In this document: positions 1 to 11,027 of the stretch, in pieces | Layout of the letters: the number at the start of each line of letters is the position of its first letter | How positions within the stretch are numbered: position 1 is the first letter of the stretch | Source: Thermodesulfobacteriota bacterium | Lineage (GTDB): Bacteria > Desulfobacterota_D > UBA1144 > Nemesobacterales > UBA2774 | DNA: 64,000 bases | Reading direction: 5' to 3' | Assembly (NCBI GenBank): GCA_021604765.1 | Contig: BQJP01000005.1 | Span: forward strand, 1 to 64,000 | Translations under genes and position numbers: made by a program | Notes under the pieces: generated by a model | Seen by the model: only the letters and a program-made list of their open reading frames with translations | Databases searched by the model: none | What the model was told of the DNA's origin: nothing

Positions 1-9
1 ACCTCAAGA

Positions 10-804
10 TTAATTCTTATTAATCTTGTCGAGCAATTCAGGTAACACTTTTTTAGCGGCCTCTCTACCAATTTCTACAATTGATTTGCCGTTATGAAAA
101 TCCATAACTTTGATGTGTGATAATGGAGGGCTGATAACTAGGTCAGGCGGATGCTCTTTAAATTTGTACTCCGTAATTATTCTCTGGGCTAAGATTGAAC
201 TTCTCTGGACAACATCTACTATTGAGGGGGGCTTGGTGTTTTTAAACGAGTCATTTCCTGATAAATCGCTTAGCAAATCTATGGCCAGAACAAAATCAGC
301 ACCAATGTCACGCACGGCCTTGTCGGGAACTGATTCAAGCACCCCGCCGTCTACAAGCAATTTATCTTCGAACATTATCGGCTTAAAAAGCCCTGGAATA
401 GAAGTGCTAGCCCTGATAGCTCTTTTTATATTCCCACTTGTGAATGTTATTGTCTCGCCTTTATTTAAATCTACGCAAACCGCTGCAAAAGGCTTTTTTA
501 AATCCTCTATGTTTTCAACCTGTATAAATTTATCTATTAACTTCTCTAGAAACTTACCGCTAAAAAGCCCTCCCTTGGGCCAGGTAGGACCAAGAAGAAA
601 AGGGAGATCGGCAATTCCGATACCTACGGCGTATTGCTTTAAATCAGATAGATTGTCTGAAATATATACAGCTCCAATAAACGCCCCAATGCTTGTGCCT
701 GCCACCACGTCAAATTCAATTCCGGCTTCTGTAAAAACCTCAAGAATCCCTAAATGGGCAAATCCCTTCGCCCCTCCACCGCCCAATGCGAGTCCTAATT
801 TCAT
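10..804 (-). CDS. Patatin-like phospholipase, RssA type
   Basis: Predicted serine lipid acyl hydrolase of the bacterial patatin family, about 264 residues and cytoplasmic by appearance. The glycine-rich oxyanion loop (GGGGAKG, residues 8-14), the nucleophile elbow GTSIG with Ser38, and the DGG motif with Asp152 of the Ser-Asp dyad are all present. An upstream TTG at 840 would add 12 residues, but the ATG at 804 puts the start directly before the conserved MKLGLALGGGG strand and is preferred; neither has a clear ribosome binding site. It is the last gene of a leftward run with metX and metY. The natural lipid substrate cannot be read from the sequence. Confidence 0.88.
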   Translation of the reverse strand: MKLGLALGGGGAKGFAHLGILEVFTEAGIEFDVVAGTSIGAFIGAVYISDNLSDLKQYAVGIGIADLPFLLGPTWPKGGLFSGKFLEKLIDKFIQVENIEDLKKPFAAVCVDLNKGETITFTSGNIKRAIRASTSIPGLFKPIMFEDKLLVDGGVLESVPDKAVRDIGADFVLAIDLLSDLSGNDSFKNTKPPSIVDVVQRSSILAQRIITEYKFKEHPPDLVISPPLSHIKVMDFHNGKSIVEIGREAAKKVLPELLDKINKN

Positions 805-845
805 AGTGTTATTGTAATTTATGTCACCATTAAAAAGCAAGGCAA

Positions 846-3322
<2,477 letters not shown>

Positions 3323-3332
3323 TTAGTAACAA

Positions 3333-3785
3333 TCATTTTTTAGACGATATAAGACGCCTATTAACACCTAGAAAATTAATCCCTCCAAAAAGCCTTCCAT
3401 GCTCTATTTTAACACATCTATCCATAACAACTTCAAGCCCTGCTTCTCTTGCCTTAGAGGCAGCTTCTTCATTTACCACTGTGAGCTGCATCCAAACAAC
3501 TTTTGCTCCAATCTTTATTGCATCTTCCACAATTGGTGGAACATCCTCTGAGCGTCTAAAAATATCTACTATATCAACCGCTTCTGGAATATCAAGGAGG
3601 CTCTTATAACACTTCTCACCAAGCACCTCTTCATAGGCTGGGTTAACAGGGATAATTTTATATCCGTGATCTTTCATATACTTTGCGGCAAAATGACTTG
3701 GACGATTCCATTTGGCTGATAAACCCACTACTGCAATGGTTTTACTCTCACTCAATATTCGTTTTATAGTCTCTATGGATTCCAT
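3333..3785 (-). CDS. CoA-binding domain protein, YccU type
   Basis: A 150-residue single-domain protein with the CoA-binding Rossmann fold also found at the N-terminus of succinyl-CoA synthetase alpha chains. The first strand and loop read AVVGLSAKWNRPSH, followed by the ...KIIPVNPAYEEVLG segment characteristic of the YccU family. The function of these stand-alone proteins is not settled. It is the first gene of the leftward operon with metY, metX and the patatin, with only 28 bp to metY, so a link to acetyl-CoA supply for MetX is possible but is inference. Confidence 0.85.
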   Translation of the reverse strand: MESIETIKRILSESKTIAVVGLSAKWNRPSHFAAKYMKDHGYKIIPVNPAYEEVLGEKCYKSLLDIPEAVDIVDIFRRSEDVPPIVEDAIKIGAKVVWMQLTVVNEEAASKAREAGLEVVMDRCVKIEHGRLFGGINFLGVNRRLISSKK

Positions 3786-3883
3786 TATATTCCCAGTTTA
3801 TTTATACAATTTACACGAGTTTACCAAGATAACACAAACTGCAGTTGACACCCAATACCCGATTCCATATTCTAAGACCTAGA

Positions 3884-5251
3884 ATGCAGATAGCCCATTC
3901 AAAAACTAGGGTGAAAGACCCATTTTTGCCTCCCGGCCCCAAAGGACTACCGTTATTGGGCTCACTAATAGATTACTTTAGCGATATGCTTGGCTTTCTA
4001 ACACGAGTTTCATCTGAATACGGAGATATAGTTTATTACAAGCTCGGCTCACGTAAGATGTATCTGCTTAATAACCCAGAGCACATTAAAGATGTGCTAG
4101 TAACCCACAACCGCAACTTTGAGAAAAGCAGGGCATTAAAACGAACAAAGATAGTTCTCGGCGAAGGGTTACTCACCAATGAAGGTGATTCTCACCTAAA
4201 ACAGAGGCGAACCATACAGCCTATATTTCATCACCAAAGAATAAGATCTTATGGTGACGTGATGGCAGATTATGCATCTAGAATTGGAGAAGACTGGAAA
4301 AATGGCTCGGTTGTTAATATTCACAAAGAAATGATGAAACTTACATTATCAATTGTGAGCAAAACAATATTTGACTCAGAGATGGAATCTGAATCTGACG
4401 AAATTGGAGAGTGTCTGACTGATCTTGTGACTTTATTCCCACAAATGATATTCCCATACTCTGAATACCTAGATGGCTTGCCTTTACCTGCTAACCAGAG
4501 ATTTCATAAAGCCAAAAGCAAACTTGACAAGATTATCTACACAATGATTGAAGAACGAAGATCCAATCCGGGAAACAGAAATGATCTACTAACAATGCTG
4601 CTTGAGGCCCAAGACGAAGAAGGTGACGGAGAAGGCATGACCGATCTGCAGGTAAGAGATGAAGCATTAACACTATTTCTTGCAGGTCAGGAAAGTACAG
4701 CTAATTCACTTGTTTGGACTTGGTATTTGATTTCCACTCATCCTCAAATTGAGAAGAAAATACATGAAGAGATTGATTCAGTTCTCAGCGGACGCCAACC
4801 AACCCTAGATGATTTGGGAAAACTTTCATACACGCAAAATGTTTTTAAAGAAGCTCTTCGCCTCTATCCTCCCGCATGGGCCGTGGCAAGACTGGTTAAG
4901 GAAGACTATGAAGTTGGAGGATACATTATACCTGCAGGCGCAGATATTTTTATGAGCCAATATGTCGTTCACCGCGATCCAAGGTTATATAAAGAAGCCG
5001 ATAGATTTATCCCCGAGAGATGGGATTTTGAAGAAGCCAAAAACCTTCCCAGGTTTGCTTACTTTCCATTTGGTGGAGGAACAAGGCGCTGTATTGGAGA
5101 GCCTTTTGCATGGATGGAAGGGGTAATTCTAATCGCAACTATTGCATCCAAATGGAAAATGAGATTGGTCCCGCATCAGAAAATAGTACCAGAAGCTCTA
5201 ATTACAATTCGCCCTAAGAATGGCATGAATATGATTCTTGAGAAACGCTAG
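3884..5251 (+). CDS. Cytochrome P450
   Basis: Heme-thiolate monooxygenase of bacterial class I/CYP102-like appearance. It has the proline-rich start (LPPGPKGLPLLG), the I-helix oxygen-activation motif AGQEST, the K-helix KEALR (ExxR), the PERW segment and the heme loop FGGGTRRCIGEP with the proximal Cys near residue 403. Full length at about 455 residues; no fused reductase and no ferredoxin or reductase gene nearby. A TTG at 3845 would add 13 residues; the ATG is preferred, though neither start has a good ribosome binding site. It converges on the cytochrome c gene, the two stop codons overlapping by four bases. Substrate unknown. Confidence 0.93.
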   Translation: MQIAHSKTRVKDPFLPPGPKGLPLLGSLIDYFSDMLGFLTRVSSEYGDIVYYKLGSRKMYLLNNPEHIKDVLVTHNRNFEKSRALKRTKIVLGEGLLTNEGDSHLKQRRTIQPIFHHQRIRSYGDVMADYASRIGEDWKNGSVVNIHKEMMKLTLSIVSKTIFDSEMESESDEIGECLTDLVTLFPQMIFPYSEYLDGLPLPANQRFHKAKSKLDKIIYTMIEERRSNPGNRNDLLTMLLEAQDEEGDGEGMTDLQVRDEALTLFLAGQESTANSLVWTWYLISTHPQIEKKIHEEIDSVLSGRQPTLDDLGKLSYTQNVFKEALRLYPPAWAVARLVKEDYEVGGYIIPAGADIFMSQYVVHRDPRLYKEADRFIPERWDFEEAKNLPRFAYFPFGGGTRRCIGEPFAWMEGVILIATIASKWKMRLVPHQKIVPEALITIRPKNGMNMILEKR

Positions 5252-6213
5252 TCTCTATTCTCATTCATATAGTTAAAATAAGAAATTAGGTTGTCCAGAT
5301 CTTGGTTAGAAAGATCAGGATGGTCCGGCATGTGAGTGTAGCGATATTTAGATGGATTTTTTATAAACTCTTTAATCATATTTTCCGAGCGATATGAAAC
5401 TATACTCTGAGGAGCATTTAGGTCAGGACCTACTGTTCCTCCCTGCTGGTTTATTGCGTGACACCTAATACACCTTCCCTCAAAAATCTCAAAACCCTTA
5501 TAGGCTGTTGAATCCTTAGCTATACCTTTAGGAACAACAGCTGGATACTGAGTATCAAACTTAATCAGATCAATTGATGCTAACTGCCAGGGCCATGGGT
5601 AGTCATTAGCCGTAGTTTGGTCTTTCCCCGTCCAGACAAGATAAAACGGACCAGGATTAACCTCCCTTATGCTGACTGGCTCCCAATTATTAAAATCAAG
5701 ATCCTTATATACGATATAGCCACCCAGTTCTTGTAATTTCAAAATTGTACTTATTGCGGTATAGCCATCTAATGCTCCAAACGCTACATCTGTGTATTCA
5801 GCACTTTTCCACTTATCACCAAAACCTAATTGAAGCACATCTTGAAGTGAAAAAGCTTCATACCTTTTTTCCTTGCCATACTGCGGGTCAACAAATTGAA
5901 TCTTATGAGTTTTGAGCGCACTCTTCAATTCTTTTAAATTGTACTCCTTAAAAAGTCCCCCTGATAATTCAAACTTTAAAATCGCTTCTTCATTTACCTC
6001 TGACTGAGTAGAAGAATTATTATTTACACTATCAGCAATTTCTTCGATTATTTTGCTTCTTAATTCTTCAGTAGAATCATCATTGTTATTGCTTATAGTA
6101 TTTATTATCAAAAAGATCGCCATAATTAAACCAGTAAAAATTAATAGTGCAGTAACAACTCTTATGGGATCCTTATTGTGCTCTTGGGAACTGTTTCTTT
6201 GATTATCAACCAT
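5248..6213 (-). CDS. Membrane-anchored c-type cytochrome with molybdopterin-oxidoreductase-like domain
   Basis: A 321-residue protein with one N-terminal membrane anchor (about residues 18-40), an Asn/Ser/Glu-rich linker, a central domain (about 80-230) and a C-terminal class I cytochrome c domain. The heme site is CIRCH near residue 251, and the distal Met is likely in HMPDHPDLS. The central part (FELSGGLFKEYNL..., GALDGYTA..., GPFYLVW) resembles the sulfite-oxidase-like molybdopterin-binding fold, but I see no cofactor cysteine, so it may be a cofactor-free relative. It is probably a periplasmic electron carrier. Its tail-to-tail position with the P450 gene does not by itself imply a redox partnership. 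Confidence 0.7.
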   Translation of the reverse strand: MVDNQRNSSQEHNKDPIRVVTALLIFTGLIMAIFLIINTISNNNDDSTEELRSKIIEEIADSVNNNSSTQSEVNEEAILKFELSGGLFKEYNLKELKSALKTHKIQFVDPQYGKEKRYEAFSLQDVLQLGFGDKWKSAEYTDVAFGALDGYTAISTILKLQELGGYIVYKDLDFNNWEPVSIREVNPGPFYLVWTGKDQTTANDYPWPWQLASIDLIKFDTQYPAVVPKGIAKDSTAYKGFEIFEGRCIRCHAINQQGGTVGPDLNAPQSIVSYRSENMIKEFIKNPSKYRYTHMPDHPDLSNQDLDNLISYFNYMNENRD

Positions 6214-6402
6214 ACAAATACCTCTTATGGATTTCTCTATTACTTATTATATCCATATTTTATTCTAAATTCTTTTAAAAAAATCTATTGTTGATTTATA
6301 TCTTCAGAATCATAGATTTAACATTATAAAAAGTGATTCATATTGATAATATTACAATCTCCATCCATAATAGTTCACTCAAATACTTAAGGAATCCATT
6401 TT

Positions 6403-7164
6403 ATGAAATTAGAAAATAAAGTCGCTTTAATCACAGGTGGTGGAACTGGGGTAGGCAAATCAACAGCTTTTCTTTTTGCTCAGGAAGGAGCAAAAGTAGT
6501 TATTACAGGGAGAAGAGAGGAGATTTTACAAGAAGCTTCGGATGAAGCGAAGACGAAGAATCTTTATATAGACTATTTAGTTAACGATGTCGCCAAAGAA
6601 GAAGACTGTAAGGCAGCTATCGATTTTACAATAAATAAGTATGGACGAATAGACATACTGTTTAATAATGCCGGAGTTCTTTACAAAGAAATAACCCACG
6701 AAACTACCACAGAGCAGTGGCTCAACACATTCAACGTGAATGTCAGAGGCATGTTTCTTATGTCTAAATTTATAATCCCCTATATGTTACAGCAAAGTTA
6801 CGGAGTCATCGTTAATAACTCCTCAATACTTGGACTTAAAGCATCTCCTGGATTTGCAGCTTACAACTCTTCAAAAGGCGCAGTAAATCAGTTGACCAGA
6901 AGCATGGCACTTGAGTATGCGGATAAAGGAATACGGGTTAACGCTCTTTGTTTGGGTACAGTCTATACTCCTTTAGTAGATGATATGTTTGAGCAGTGGG
7001 GAGATAAAAAAGAAGCAGAAGATCGTTATATATCGGTACATCCAATAGGTCGGCTTGCTCAGCCCGAAGAAGCTGCACATGCGGTTTTATTCTTATGTGA
7101 CGATAACGTGAGCTTTATGACAGGTACTATGTTATCAGTCGATGGAGGTTTAAGCGCTAAATAA
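6403..7164 (+). CDS. Short-chain dehydrogenase/reductase
   Basis: Classical SDR of 253 residues. The cofactor loop TGGGTGVG (11-18), NNAG (88-91), catalytic Ser near 140 and the YNSSK motif (Tyr154, Lys158) are intact, and the C-terminus ends in SVDGGLSAK as in FabG-like enzymes. It would oxidise or reduce an alcohol/carbonyl with NAD(P)(H); substrate unknown. It is divergently placed from the cytochrome c gene, with about 190 bp between them. A terminator for this strand is not seen until 7393-7435, after a candidate small RNA. Confidence 0.88.
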   Translation: MKLENKVALITGGGTGVGKSTAFLFAQEGAKVVITGRREEILQEASDEAKTKNLYIDYLVNDVAKEEDCKAAIDFTINKYGRIDILFNNAGVLYKEITHETTTEQWLNTFNVNVRGMFLMSKFIIPYMLQQSYGVIVNNSSILGLKASPGFAAYNSSKGAVNQLTRSMALEYADKGIRVNALCLGTVYTPLVDDMFEQWGDKKEAEDRYISVHPIGRLAQPEEAAHAVLFLCDDNVSFMTGTMLSVDGGLSAK

Positions 7165-7253
7165 TACCGTCTAACTACGAAACTACAGAAACCAATACTT
7201 TAGTATTATGATACTTGCTTGCTTAATACTTATTTGACTGCTCAAATTAAACC

Positions 7254-7283
7254 TTGCTAGAACATAACAAAATAGTCTAATAT
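7254..7283 (+). promoter_or_regulatory. Sigma-70-like promoter of the candidate small RNA
   Basis: TTGCTA (7254-7259) and TAATAT (7278-7283) are separated by 18 bp, predicting transcription from about 7289-7291. No protein gene lies on this strand until 10452, so the promoter would serve a non-coding transcript. Confidence 0.45.
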
Positions 7284-7289
7284 CTAATT

Positions 7290-7435
7290 AGAGAGATAGG
7301 GCTCAGAGCAGATTTAATTCTGCGAATCCCCTTTCTTCCGTTTAAATTTTGTTTTGGTATTTTGACTAAATCTTGCCTTTTGCTTCTCTTAAGCCCTCCT
7401 GTGTCTGATCTTCAGTATGGGAGGGCATTTTTATT
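7290..7435 (+). ncRNA. Candidate structured small RNA, about 145 nt
   Basis: A non-coding interval with a promoter-like element before it and a strong intrinsic terminator at its end. Seen by eye: AGGGCT (7298-7303) pairs with AGCCCT (7392-7397), AGAG (7305-7308) with CTCT (7386-7389), and GCA plus GATTTA (7308-7316) with TAAATC and TGC (7367-7376), giving a long closing stem around a U-rich loop. The first pairing uses the 5' arm of the terminator, so the two folds exclude one another. A local hairpin GCAGA/TCTGC (7308-7323) competes as well. The long closed shape recalls 6S RNA, but I cannot match a known family. Confidence 0.45.
7393..7435 (+). terminator. Intrinsic terminator
   Basis: GCCCTCC (7393-7399) pairs with GGAGGGC (7420-7426); an inner CTGA/TCAG hairpin stacks in the loop. 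ATTTTTATT follows on the + strand. On the - strand no T-run follows, so it terminates rightward transcription, not that of the neighbouring alkD-like gene. Confidence 0.75.
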
Positions 7436-7445
7436 CCCAAAGATT

Positions 7446-8159
7446 TTATTTTTTCATTACTACTTTCTTATATTCCGAGGGCATTTTCTCAATTGCATAC
7501 CTAAGAGCAGTTCGCGGCATCTTATCTTTATTTTTAAGAACAAACTCAAACACTTCCTCAGTAAATATCTTACTTGCCTCCTTAAGCATCCAGCCGTAGC
7601 CCTTCTGAACCAAATCGTCTTTATCTAAAAGCAGTACTGATGCTAGATCTAAAACGTCATCCAGGTGTTGACCTTTTCTAGCAGAGAAAATCAGAGTGAC
7701 TGCAGACGCCCTCTTGACCCATCTGTTATTTGAAGATGACCATTGTTTCACCTTGGGAACAAATTCGGGATGCTTAAACACCAGGTATCCGAGCGAGTGA
7801 GTACACAGATCGTCACAATCACTCCAATCATCTACGTAGGTTTTAAGCCAGCCTTCAAATATTTTAAAATGCTTGGTTCTATAATTATTCTTGCACTTAT
7901 AACTCCAATGGAATGCTATAACTTTGTGTTCATAAATTTTTGTTTCTAGAAGTGAATTACAAATCTTGAGAACATCATCAATATCGAGGTGATTAATTTC
8001 CTTGAAATGTTTATCAGCAATTTTTCTTACAAGTGGAATCTTTACTCCGAGATAATTGGCAACATCCATCTTAAAATAATCACGGACTTTTTCTCTATAT
8101 TTCTTATCTGCATTTTTATCCAGTTCTGCCTGGAGCTTGGGGAGTATCTCTTTAATCAT
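7446..8159 (-). CDS. DNA alkylation repair protein, AlkD family
   Basis: HEAT-like-repeat DNA glycosylase family protein (237 residues) that removes N3- and N7-alkylated bases. The signature patches are present: YREKVRDYFKM at the N-terminus, VDDWSDCDDLC around residue 120 (Trp/Asp of the active cleft) and QKGYGWMLKEASK near residue 195, which carries the second conserved Trp. It lies first-to-last with a GNAT gene 31 bp upstream. Alternative: one of the catalytically weak AlkD-like proteins; the conserved cleft residues argue for activity. Confidence 0.87.
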   Translation of the reverse strand: MIKEILPKLQAELDKNADKKYREKVRDYFKMDVANYLGVKIPLVRKIADKHFKEINHLDIDDVLKICNSLLETKIYEHKVIAFHWSYKCKNNYRTKHFKIFEGWLKTYVDDWSDCDDLCTHSLGYLVFKHPEFVPKVKQWSSSNNRWVKRASAVTLIFSARKGQHLDDVLDLASVLLLDKDDLVQKGYGWMLKEASKIFTEEVFEFVLKNKDKMPRTALRYAIEKMPSEYKKVVMKK

Positions 8160-8190
8160 GACTATGTTATTTTAAAGTGCATGTCTAGAG

Positions 8191-8766
8191 CTATGTGTTT
8201 ATAGCTAATCTCTCACTGTTGATCCATTCTGATTCAAGCATTCCATAAACGACATGGTCCACATAGTGATCATAGAGCCATTCTGCCTGTCGTATGAGCC
8301 CCTCTTTTTTAAACCCCAATCTCTCAGGAATAGCTTGACTCTTTAGGTTTTCTGTAGCACATCTTATTTCAATTCTGTTAAGACCCATCCTGCCAAATGA
8401 ATAATCCAGAACCCTAGCGCAAGACTTGGTAACCAGACCTTTGCCCTGATACTCCTCTCCAATCCAGTATCCAATACTTGTTGAACGATTTAACCAATCA
8501 ATCCTGTGATACCCAACAACTCCGCAGATTGCCCCCCGGTACATAAGAGCAAACTGAACAGTCTCATTACGTTGGTATTGCAGCTGACAAATTTTTATAA
8601 AGTCGATTGTGTTTTGGAGATACCTGTTGTTATCAAGCCACGGAAGCCACTCTTTTAGATACTCTCTGTTATTCTCAATTAAAGCAAAGAGTTCATCTGC
8701 ATGACTCTCATTTATTAGCTCTAGCTCGCTGCTTTCATCAATTTTAAGCCTGAAGTACTCACTCAT
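8191..8766 (-). CDS. GNAT N-acetyltransferase, RimJ/RimL type
   Basis: A 191-residue acetyl-CoA-dependent N-acetyltransferase. The family pattern is clear: the N-terminal LxxxHAxELFxLIxxNRxYLxxWLPW segment, the STSIGYWIGEEYQGKGLVT acetyl-CoA loop (Q/RxxGxG/A as QGKGL) and the ATENLKSQAIPERLGFKKEG C-terminal motif typical of ribosomal-protein serine acetyltransferases. Substrate is not determined; ribosomal protein or small-molecule amine are the usual options. Ribosome binding site AAGGA precedes the ATG. Next to the alkD-like gene and a membrane-protein gene on the same strand. Confidence 0.85.
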   Translation of the reverse strand: MSEYFRLKIDESSELELINESHADELFALIENNREYLKEWLPWLDNNRYLQNTIDFIKICQLQYQRNETVQFALMYRGAICGVVGYHRIDWLNRSTSIGYWIGEEYQGKGLVTKSCARVLDYSFGRMGLNRIEIRCATENLKSQAIPERLGFKKEGLIRQAEWLYDHYVDHVVYGMLESEWINSERLAINT

Positions 8767-8789
8767 TACTTTAGATCCTTAATAATAAA

Positions 8790-9488
8790 TCAGCTAGAAG
8801 GCGCTGGGGGCTGAAACGGATTATCACTAGATCCCTTATTAGTAACAAGAATATCAGGTTGAGCAACTGTGTTTAAAGACAACTTTTTATATACATAAGC
8901 TTGTGCAACCATAATAATAGGGATAGCTACTAATAAACCTATACCAAGAGCCATAGCCCCTAAAGCTGCTATGACTAGAAACAACAGCGCTAATAGAAAC
9001 AAATTCCATTTGTATCCATCTGTCATTTTTCCGCTTTCTTTAAATGCATCAATCACATCCATATTTTTTTCGATAATTAGATACTGAACATATTGATACT
9101 TAATAGCCAAATATATACCAGGTACTACAAGCAAAAAGAACCCTATAACAGCAAGGATTGTGTATAGAACGTAACCTAGTAAAAACTTAAAGAATAAAGC
9201 GATTGAGAATGATAGGAAATCGTATGATACTATTTTTTCGTTATCATATAGCTTCAACCCAATTTTAACCACAAAAATTGCTGAAACTATACTTACTATC
9301 CACGATCCCAGGCTGAATATTAAAGATAGAGAAGGGATTCTCTCGGCAAAGATGCTTGAGAAAAAACCCAAGAAGCCTTGAATAAAAAAAAGGACAAGAA
9401 GATAGACAATGAAGAATCCTAGATTGTCTTTCATTCTGTCCCAACCAAATTTTATAGCTTGTTCTTTTGAAAACCTTTTTTCAGACAT
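8790..9488 (-). CDS. Multi-pass membrane protein of unknown function
   Basis: A 232-residue inner-membrane protein with about five or six hydrophobic segments (near 26-48, 58-80, 98-128 and two between 163 and 205) and a Pro-rich cytoplasmic tail ending in PFQPPAPSS. The arrangement, with an amphipathic KEQAIKFGWDRMKDN start and a central VVPGIYLAIKYQYVQYLI segment, is like the DUF975/glycerophosphoryl-phosphodiesterase membrane-domain proteins. No catalytic motif is visible. Ribosome binding site AGGGAG precedes the ATG. Confidence 0.7.
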   Translation of the reverse strand: MSEKRFSKEQAIKFGWDRMKDNLGFFIVYLLVLFFIQGFLGFFSSIFAERIPSLSLIFSLGSWIVSIVSAIFVVKIGLKLYDNEKIVSYDFLSFSIALFFKFLLGYVLYTILAVIGFFLLVVPGIYLAIKYQYVQYLIIEKNMDVIDAFKESGKMTDGYKWNLFLLALLFLVIAALGAMALGIGLLVAIPIIMVAQAYVYKKLSLNTVAQPDILVTNKGSSDNPFQPPAPSS

Positions 9489-9560
9489 AGTGAAACTCCC
9501 TTTCTAAAATTAAACTCACATTTTGAATATTACTTTTTTTCGACTGATTTAACAATAGAT

Positions 9561-10322
9561 TTAATCCGGTAGTTTAGCAGAAAAGAATATACGTTGATAT
9601 GGAAAGAAGACAGGCTTCTTGGTATATAGATCCTGGAGCTTTTTCCGATAGGAATTGATAAAATCATGATGTAGATCCTCTGGCAGGCATTCAAAATAGG
9701 GTAACAGTGCAGTGCCTGAAAGCCATTCTATAATAACATTAACATCGTCCAATATATGTGGGTAAATTTTCTCAAAAACATTAATATCTTCTACTCCACT
9801 ATCATAAAGAAGCTCTGAGTACTCCAAGATTGAAAGTACCGACCATTTCCTTCGCCAATTGTTCAATGCATTTTTATAGGGATCCTCACCTGCTGTTTCG
9901 GCAATTAGTTGTTGAGTGGGATGATTGTGGTTTGCAGGAAGTTGAATTGCAATTTGCCCGCCGGGATTTAGTAAAGAAACAAGTCTTGGAATTAACTCTT
10001 CGTGGTTATCAACCCACTGAATCGCAGCATTTGAAAAAATTAAATCCCAGCTTCCAGATACTTCTTGAATTGGACACAGTTCAAAATCAAGTCCAATGTG
10101 CTTTTTTTCAACTGCTTTCTTAAGCATATTAGGCGAGCTATCAATTCCTAAAGTTTGACTCTCTGGAAGGAGTTCTGACACCATCTGAGTCAACTCACCC
10201 GTTCCACATCCCAAATCCAAAACCTTAAGCCCTCCTCTTACAACTATCAAATCCATTAAATCTTTAAATGGAGCAAACCGTTCTTTTTGAAATTTATGAT
10301 AAAGCTCAGGATTCCACGACAT
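9561..10322 (-). CDS. tam: Trans-aconitate 2-methyltransferase
   Basis: SAM-dependent class I methyltransferase, 253 residues. The N-terminal MSWNPELYHKFQKERFAPF is the Tam signature; the SAM loop reads LDLGCGTGEL, and NAAIQWVDNHEELIPRL follows as in E. coli Tam. Tam methylates trans-aconitate, which forms spontaneously from cis-aconitate and inhibits aconitase. A TTG at 10343 would add seven residues, but AAGGAG lies six to seven bases before the ATG at 10322, which decides the start. Confidence 0.87.
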   Translation of the reverse strand: MSWNPELYHKFQKERFAPFKDLMDLIVVRGGLKVLDLGCGTGELTQMVSELLPESQTLGIDSSPNMLKKAVEKKHIGLDFELCPIQEVSGSWDLIFSNAAIQWVDNHEELIPRLVSLLNPGGQIAIQLPANHNHPTQQLIAETAGEDPYKNALNNWRRKWSVLSILEYSELLYDSGVEDINVFEKIYPHILDDVNVIIEWLSGTALLPYFECLPEDLHHDFINSYRKKLQDLYTKKPVFFPYQRIFFSAKLPD

Positions 10323-10451
10323 TAATATCTCCTTTTCGCTCAAGACAGAATTAACAATACCGAATTAACATTTTGGTTTCTATAGGACATAAGAATAAAT
10401 AATATGTTATGATTTTCCCCAATCTATACTTTGGAGATATAAAACGACCTA

Positions 10452-10838
10452 ATGCCTACAATATTATATATAGCCATAGGCGGAGCGGCGGGCGCGATGC
10501 TGCGTTACTCCATATCTGCATATGCTTATAGGAATTTTCATGGTCCTCTTCCTTGGGGAACCCTTGCAGTAAATCTAATAGGTTGTTTTGCTATAGGTGT
10601 TCTATGGAATGTTTTTGAAAACTTAGCGCACTCACCGAATACAAGAGCATTAATATTCATTGGAATTTTAGGCGCCTTCACCACTTTTTCAACATTCGGG
10701 ATAGAAAGTTTTCATCTGTTCAGACAGGGAGAAATAAAGCTCGGCATTTTAAATATCTTAATAAGCAACATTGGAGGGATTGGGCTAGTAGCAGTTGGTT
10801 ATTTTGTATCAAAATATTTATTAAAGGTATTGAAATAG
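10452..10838 (+). CDS. crcB: Fluoride exporter CrcB/FluC
   Basis: Small dual-topology fluoride channel, 128 residues with four membrane helices. The Asn in GTLAVNLIGCFAIG and the GxLGAFTTFSTF phenylalanine/threonine track that lines the pore are present. It would release fluoride as a homodimer in the inner membrane. I searched the leader (10344-10451) by eye for the fluoride riboswitch and did not find it. A GGAG element lies about 15 bases before the ATG, farther than usual. Confidence 0.93.
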   Translation: MPTILYIAIGGAAGAMLRYSISAYAYRNFHGPLPWGTLAVNLIGCFAIGVLWNVFENLAHSPNTRALIFIGILGAFTTFSTFGIESFHLFRQGEIKLGILNILISNIGGIGLVAVGYFVSKYLLKVLK

Positions 10839-11027
10839 AAAAAGAAATTGAAACATCTCATGAAACAGATCGAGATTTACGCTATTCATGCAGTGACGAC
10901 AGCAAGTTAGGGTCAATAGTTAAACCACTTTCTAAGCCAAATAGCCTTTGAGATTTTTCTATATGCTTGAAGGCGCTACACAACTTATTTAAACTAGTCA
11001 TGTAAAAAAATTATTGAGGCTGTGATA

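Noticed and set aside
7362-7628. 88- and 60-codon + strand ORFs
   Set aside because: They cover the terminator of the candidate small RNA and the antisense of the alkD-like gene.
10323-10343. TTG start for tam
   Set aside because: AAGGAG sits correctly before the ATG at 10322; the added residues would contain that ribosome binding site.
10344-10451. Fluoride riboswitch before crcB
   Set aside because: Looked for the conserved crcB-motif elements by eye; not present.
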